From NCBI RefSeq assembly GCF_028858725.1, contig NC_084766.1, forward strand, positions 25,961,001-26,025,000: a stretch of DNA of 64,000 nt, in the 5' to 3' direction. The position numbers were made by a program, and so were the translations under genes. Positions 57,911 through 64,000 of the stretch are shown here, in pieces; within the stretch, counting starts at the first letter, position 1; every line of letters begins with the position of its first letter. The notes under the pieces were generated by a model that searched no databases, was not told where the DNA came from, and was given only the letters and a program-made list of their open reading frames with translations. The stretch comes from Colius striatus. Taxonomy: Eukaryota; Chordata; Aves; Coliiformes; Coliidae.

Positions 57911-60900
57911 TGATGTTTGTCACCCCAGAAGACACAGGATTTTTGGTTCATCCGCTGTGTGAGAGCATTTAGACTCATCTCAGCTACCTGTTGCTGAAGC
58001 TGCAACTTTCTCGCCTAGTAAAAGGCTCTGTAAGAGCTCTAACATTAATGCATATATGTTTCTCTGCTTTTTGGTGTAACTTTCAGAGAGATTATAGGGT
58101 TTTTTTCAGAACTAAAACTCCCTTTAACTGCTGCTTCAATTAAGCAACAGTTTGTAAAACTGAAGGGAAAAACATAAGAGTAAATCAGGAGTAGTGATCA
58201 CAGCAGGAGCTTTGGCAGTGTGCATACACACACATGGATAGCCACTTACCTATCTCTGTGCATAGGCACTCACCTTCTCCCACCTTGCATTCTGTGTGAA
58301 TCTACCTGGGTTAGTTCATGAAAACCGCTTGTGCTTATGAACTGAAGGAGATGGTTTGGCATCCCCAGTGGGAAACAGCTCAGAGGTGGAGGCGTTGCTG
58401 CATGTGCGTGCTGAGGGCAGCTCTAAATGACTTGTAGAAGCAGCTGGCATCTCTTCAAGGTATTGTACCTTGTGAGCCGAGAGGCACAAAACTTGATTGG
58501 TACTCATCAACTTAAGAGTTGTCTGAAATTAGCCTGACATTCACCCTGTGGTTTGTTTGAGAGACCATATACCTATATTGTAATGAAGTTTTGCTTGAGT
58601 TGAGATGTCTCAGAACTTCCTACTTGAGAGGACTGAGGCAGTATAGTGTTGCTTGAATTAATCTCCACAAAGTACATCAATAGTTATGTGGCAGTAAAAA
58701 CCCTCACTGCACCATGTTCTACATGTAACCTTAGTCTGGATTGGATGTTATGATACTGAATTGGATTCTGCAGTGAGGGATATAGATGTAAACTGGAAGT
58801 CAAGCTATTTCTCAGCAGTGCTGCTCAAGACTTGCAGCTAAGAGCAACATGTGACCTTTAAAATTTAATTCTGGTAAAAGCAAGCACCAATCTACACAAA
58901 TATCTCCATTCAGATTAGATTCTACCTCATACAAACATAATTCAGAGGAGAAAGTGAGCTCCTGTCAGAGACGGATAATCCCTGCCTTGTGTCCACGCGC
59001 TTGCCGTTGTCTCCTTTCAAACCTGTGTTTCTTGTTTTCTCTCTTGAAACTAAACATTAAGAACAGCAAATTGATGTTTTTCAATAGTTTTCTCAATTTG
59101 TGACTGGATTAGAAGTGCTGCCAACCAAGGGGAAGGATTTGTGGGAACATGTGGCTGTGCACTGCCAGAGCTGTGGGGGAGTCTCCTGGGAAGAGCTCGG
59201 TTGAGTTTGAAATGAATTTCTTCTTGTGCATCCACGCTACCACATCAGTCAGATCCCTTCTGTGCGAGGTGCCTGTGTGACTAGGGTGGAAGGCATCTTT
59301 CCCATCTGCATGTCTGCTTTTCATTTGCCAATGCAGAGGCCTAGTTGGCAGCCAGGTGAGTACCTGTGCTTGCAGCCGTTCCTGTGCTGTTCATATCACC
59401 GTGTCTATACCACAAGCTTGGGAATGCAGAAGAGATTCTGATCAAAAAGGCCATTTGTTTCTCTAATGAGGTGTTTACATGTGTAGTTGAAATAAACACA
59501 TAGAACTGAGGCATCCTGGTGTGTAGTTTGAGAACATCACTGGACCTGGGGATGTGGAAGGAGGCTGATAAGAAGTTTGGTCCTTTCCAAGCTCTCTTGC
59601 TGCCAGTACTGCCTGGGTGCTGCTGCTCAGTGCTCCTCTGGACTATTTTTAATAGTGTTCTGCTGATGTGATGACTTCTGTCTGCATCCCCAAGGAGCCA
59701 GCAGTAACACAGGTACACAGCAGTAACAGTGGAGTCAGTCCTCAGCTAGGATGCCTCCTTGCTTGTCTGGCTACTACAGCCCTCTGCCTGCTGCAGCCCC
59801 AAGGTTTCCCTTTTGGAGTGGGGAACTGGCAGTCCACTAGATGTTGGGAAGAACAGGGTTTATTTGTAGCTTAATTATAGGGCAATTACATATTAATGGG
59901 ATTGAGGGGATTCAATCTTGATTTAAGCAAGAGGAGCTGGGGATGGGTTTCCACTAAGTGTTGGTGAATGGTGAGTTTGTGCCCTTGTTGACTCATAGGA
60001 CCTTCCCTTGTTTCTCTTCTGTCTCTCTCCCTCTTTGTTTAACCACAAGCACTATATTGAAATTCTGTTGCCGAATGAATGTCACATCCCAGGCAGTATT
60101 TGTCTTTGTTTTCCATATTTCTTTGCCATGTTGAGGCTTATCTTGTTTATCAGGTTTGAGTAAACAGCCTGTGGCTGTGCAGAGACAGGAAGGAGCAAAG
60201 GAAGGGTTAACTGAGCGATACCCAGATATGCCATATGGGATGTGAGCATATGTCATGTGTCAGGCAGGGGCATATTCAGTTTGCCTAGGCTGAACATGAG
60301 TAAATAAGCTCTGCTGAGAGGCTGTAATATCAGGTTGAATGTAGCACTGCACAAAGCTGTCATACAGCTTCCACGTGGCTTAGGGGACAGATAGAGCAGG
60401 GTTGCATCTATTCAAGGAGTGCAGCTTTGAAATACCTAATTCTAACCTTGCTGCACTAAATAGCAGTCCTGATAGATAGAAAGACAACTGAAACAGTTTA
60501 AATAATGAAGAAAATGAAGTGGTAGAGGCTATGTGGTGTAAGTTTACTACAAAGCAGTGAAAATGTCCCTGATCTGACATTTAATAGATAAGCTTTAAAA
60601 CAAATTTTAAAGAAAAGCCTTCCACACTGGCAAAAATAATGGGGAAATACAACAGAAAAACTGTTTTGGGGCTACATGTTAAACCTGGTCCACACTGGGA
60701 GAAACTGGAAGAAGATTGTGTGAGTGCACCAAAGTGTGATTTGGGGCTCACACTTGTTTGCTCCTCACTGAATCTGACTCAAACACTCTTAATAAAAAGG
60801 AGATAACCCAGCGCTGGGTTCACTGTGGCAGGGTTTCCAAAAGAGGCCGCTGGCTGCAGGACTCTCCTTCATCTGCACTCTGGAAACAAACAACCAATTT

Positions 60901-63900
60901 TTCATTTTTAGTGGTTAATTCTGAAAATATGAAGGTCTGTTTAGTCTTGTCTTCCTAACATAAACCAGCCAGAACAAGGCAGCTTGAGGGGAGTTTGCAA
61001 TAAGTTCCCTTATTTGGAATAACAGTCACTGTTGTGATGTGGCAGCCGTGGGACTCTCCCACCCCGGAGGGGCTTGGAGGTCGGGCTGGTCTTGCATTGC
61101 ATTATAGGGCTGTGTTGGTGATGGATATGCTGGAGGAAGCGTAACAGGATGGATTCTGTCCTATGCTCTGCCTGTTGGTTGCACCCAATTTGTAGGAGCA
61201 GGTTGTGACGTGAATAGGGTCTGAAAAGGTGAAATGCAAAAAGAAAGTAAAATTTCTATAGAGCCGAACTTTTTCATGTTACTTCCGTGGCTGTGATTTT
61301 CTGCATTCCTTCTGTAGAGCATAACACCTTCCTACAAGCTCTCCCACAAATTGCTGCTGTCCCTTGCCAGCCAGATTCTTGTGAGCAGGTGCCACCTTTA
61401 CAGGATCCTTGTCATGGCCATGAACAGGCTGGTGCAGAGGCTGGAAGACTGTGGATGTACCCAGCACCTCCATATTGCTGCCCTCCTTCCTCCTCTTGAT
61501 AGCTGTCCTCACCCCACTGCTCGTGGTGATCTGTGATCCTGCAGAAGGGAGCACAGAATGGCCCTTTTGCATATTATATTGTTCTCAGTGTGCTCTCTTT
61601 TTCTCTATAAGCATCGGATTTTCCATAACTTTCAGATTTTCAGCTTGCTGTGGTCTAAACTAATGTCCCTTCATCCTTGGCAAAAGGGGTAATGAGTTCT
61701 TTGAGCTCCTACTGAAAGTGTGCAGGGAATTAGGGTTTGGTGAGCTGGGCTCCACTCAAACTGTGCCATATTCTCTATTAAAAATTAAAATGTGCATTTT
61801 ATTTCTATATATGGCTTTTAAGTTAAATTATTGTCCCTCATGTTGAACTATTTATTTGGACTCACCTATAATGTTGTTTTTCTCTCTTCACTGATCTAAG
61901 AGGCTTCTTTAGCTCAGCTGCTGCTGGTGAGAGGGCTCTTTCTCTCTTCTGTGTCTTCCACTGTTTAATACCTTTATTTGTTCTCTTTGTTGGGACTGCA
62001 TTGCATGCTAATGCTGTGTGGCAGATGCTAAGCACGCTTAGGATACGATGATACTTGGATATGCATTCACTGCTGCAAGAACATTTTTTTTGTTGTTCAG
62101 TAAAGCACTAGTGACAAGTCCAGACCCCAGACAAATTCTGTGTCCTCCCAAGAGTTTTTGCAGTATCAATAAACATGGGATTTATGCAGCTGCCTATTAA
62201 ATTTGCTCATAAATTTGGAAGGTAAACTTGCTGCTATAGGTAGGTATTTATCATTTCATAGCCTTCTAACCAAATTTCCATAAATGGAGTTTTAAGCACT
62301 GTCTAAATTATTTCCATGCCATCTCAAATGTTTCACAGACCATTTTCATGTCCTAATGATGATTCTAAAACAATGGAAATCTGCATTGCTGTGAATAAAT
62401 GTTTCCTTTTCACACAGCATTTTTTTTTGAGTCACTGTAATTTGTATTCATGCTCAAGGTGTTTAAAAATTCTGAATCTGGTTCAGCAATCCGTTCCTAT
62501 TTAACAAAGCATTTAAGTGTATATTTGAATTATAGCTACAACAAGAGGAGAAGTCCAAGTTCACATGTCAGGAACAAGAGAAGACCCAGAAGAACCTACT
62601 CCCTGGCCCTTGAACTAAATAAGGGATCCCAAGGATTTACTGTGAGTGCTGCAGATGCCTGTCCATGGTTTTCAGCCACATTGCCACTCCAAGATTTCTT
62701 CTGGAATGAATTAAGATGGGATGGGGATAGCCAGAGCTCATCTGAGACGCTCTGTCTGAAACACTGAGACACTTGCTAAATCAGTGAGCTTTGTCAGGAT
62801 TGCTGCAATTAGCTCATGTTCTGTGCTGGGAAGATGCAGCAATGTGGGAGCTATCCTGGCTCTGAGGATGGGGGCAGTGGAGTGTTTCTAAGGAGCTCCC
62901 CAGTCCTGTTCAGACTGCACAGTCCCACACCACTTTGTAGCAGCCAAGCCCTTTACTCTTGTCTGCTTACTCACATGGGTGGGATGAGCTTTTGTAAACT
63001 TGCTCCTTTTTTAATCTTTCCATTACTAACACTTGCTCTTAATTGACAGTCAGAACCATGAGAGTTTATTCCCCTTTTCCACTTACCTTTCCCTATAAAG
63101 CTCCCACTTCCAGAGCAAGCAAGAATTACAGATGCTTTCAGATTGCTTTGGTCTCTCTGTAAACACAGAGCCTGACATCTGGCAGATTTTGAAATTACTT
63201 TATTGAATCTTGATTGTTCCTGTAAATATGCAGCATGTGTGTCATACCTCAATGGCAGCAAACAGATAATCTCTCCCTGCACAGAATTAATGGGAGATAC
63301 TCTTCCAGGCAACCTTATGGTAGTCAGGGGCTGAAAGACTGATGCCCCCAGGGCTGACCTGTGAAATGAGGACTCTTTGCACCAGAGTGGGTGGGCTCAT
63401 GTACATTGGTGTTAGGATGCTGATAGGAAAGGATTATAAAATGGATAAAGAATTTTGATGAAAGAGACAAGATACTGCTAGAGTTTAGGACTGTGTCAGT
63501 TTTGCAGGAAGCCTTGTTTAGATAGACTCAGATGTGGATGGGCATGAAGCTCAAAGTATCTCTTTGAGATTTAAAGCTTTTCCTTCCTTCTTTCCTTTCT
63601 TGAACAGAATACCCTTGCTAGTATAGTATGAAACTCCATAGTTTCCAGTATGAGCCAGGTGTTAAAGTAGGTTTTATTTTTACAAATCAGGAGATAACTC
63701 TGCAGAGTTCACTGCACAGTGGTATCACTGAAAAAACCCAACATCTTCTCATGTGATGGTGCGGCAATTCTATAACATGAAATTAAAAGACAGACAATGG
63801 CACAGGAGCCAGGAGAATGAACCTGTGTTTTAAGGCAGAGGTGAAGTCAACTTCTTAGTCCACGTAGCAACGTGGCTAATTGGTGCTACTGGATTTAAGA

Positions 63901-64000
63901 TGGTGTTTCCTGTCTTCTTATGGCTAAAAGTGGCCCTAGAAATTATAAACAGAGGCTATACTCACAGCTTTCTGATGAGGTGAAACTATTGTTTCTAACT

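Larger units (their letters stand above)
29677..64000 (+). other. NEURL1: NEURL1 intron 1 (continues past the window end)
   Basis: Begins with the GTACGG donor. No frame in the rest of the window encodes the start of the neuralized domain, so the intron exceeds 34 kb. Inside are a degenerate GC-rich repeat next to the exon, an ancient and a short young CR1, an LTR fragment, two tandem arrays, a 70-bp duplication and a motif cluster at 42535-42631. Elsewhere it is ordinary AT-leaning sequence in which I recognise nothing. Alternative first exons, known for mammalian NEURL1, could lie here but none was identified. Confidence 0.75.

Noticed and set aside
57544..58005. 153-codon minus-strand frame over the CpG-rich patch
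   Set aside because: No known protein similarity that I can recognise and no clear splice context; kept only as a regulatory candidate.
61279..61572. 97-codon minus-strand frame, possible pseudogene
   Set aside because: The peptide looks protein-like in places, but I cannot match it to any family, so a function would be invented.
1..64000. CRISPR arrays, operons or other prokaryote-type systems
   Set aside because: The sequence is vertebrate nuclear DNA; its direct repeats are microsatellites, minisatellites or CR1 copies.

Overview
The window looks like bird nuclear DNA. It carries several CR1 retrotransposon 3' ends, with the typical closing stretch (TTCCAACC..., then ATTCTATGATTCT-like repeats), and an LTR fragment of a kind I associate with modern birds. 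The genes are vertebrate, with introns and a CpG-island promoter. Only two protein-coding genes can be supported, and almost all of the 64 kb is intergenic or intronic. The species cannot be named from the sequence.

Layout. Positions 1-5946 are downstream flank with a head-to-head pair of CR1 fragments. Positions 5947-8739 (minus strand) hold the complete three-exon coding region of CALHM3, a large-pore channel subunit, with consensus splice sites and a 310-residue product. Positions 8740-29144 are a roughly 20 kb intergenic gap with three CR1 copies and a small CpG-rich patch near 15.7 kb. Positions 29145-29860 are a CpG island that holds the promoter and first coding exon (29592-29676, plus strand) of NEURL1, a membrane-associated E3 ubiquitin ligase. 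From 29677 to the window end I read first-intron sequence of NEURL1. Its second exon, which begins the first neuralized domain, is not in the window, so this intron exceeds 34 kb.

The order CALHM3 (minus) then NEURL1 (plus) matches my memory of the human 10q24 locus, where CALHM2 and CALHM1 lie on the far side of CALHM3. No CALHM1 sequence is visible here. The two genes are divergent neighbours with no obvious functional link: CALHM3 works in ATP release from taste cells, NEURL1 in Notch-ligand and synaptic regulation.

The most interesting unexplained signal is a motif cluster in the NEURL1 intron (42535-42631). It has two octamer motifs (ATGCAAAT) and two X-box-like palindromes whose starts are 33 bp apart, and a related X-box-like site lies in the NEURL1 CpG island. 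Also notable are a 146-nt unbroken purine run that switches from a 5-bp to an 11-bp repeat unit, a 70-bp tandem duplication, an isolated CpG-rich patch near 57.8 kb with a CTCF-like site about 0.9 kb before it, and an out-of-frame ATG 8 nt before the NEURL1 start. I found no CRISPR array, RNA gene or evidence of a novel multi-gene system.
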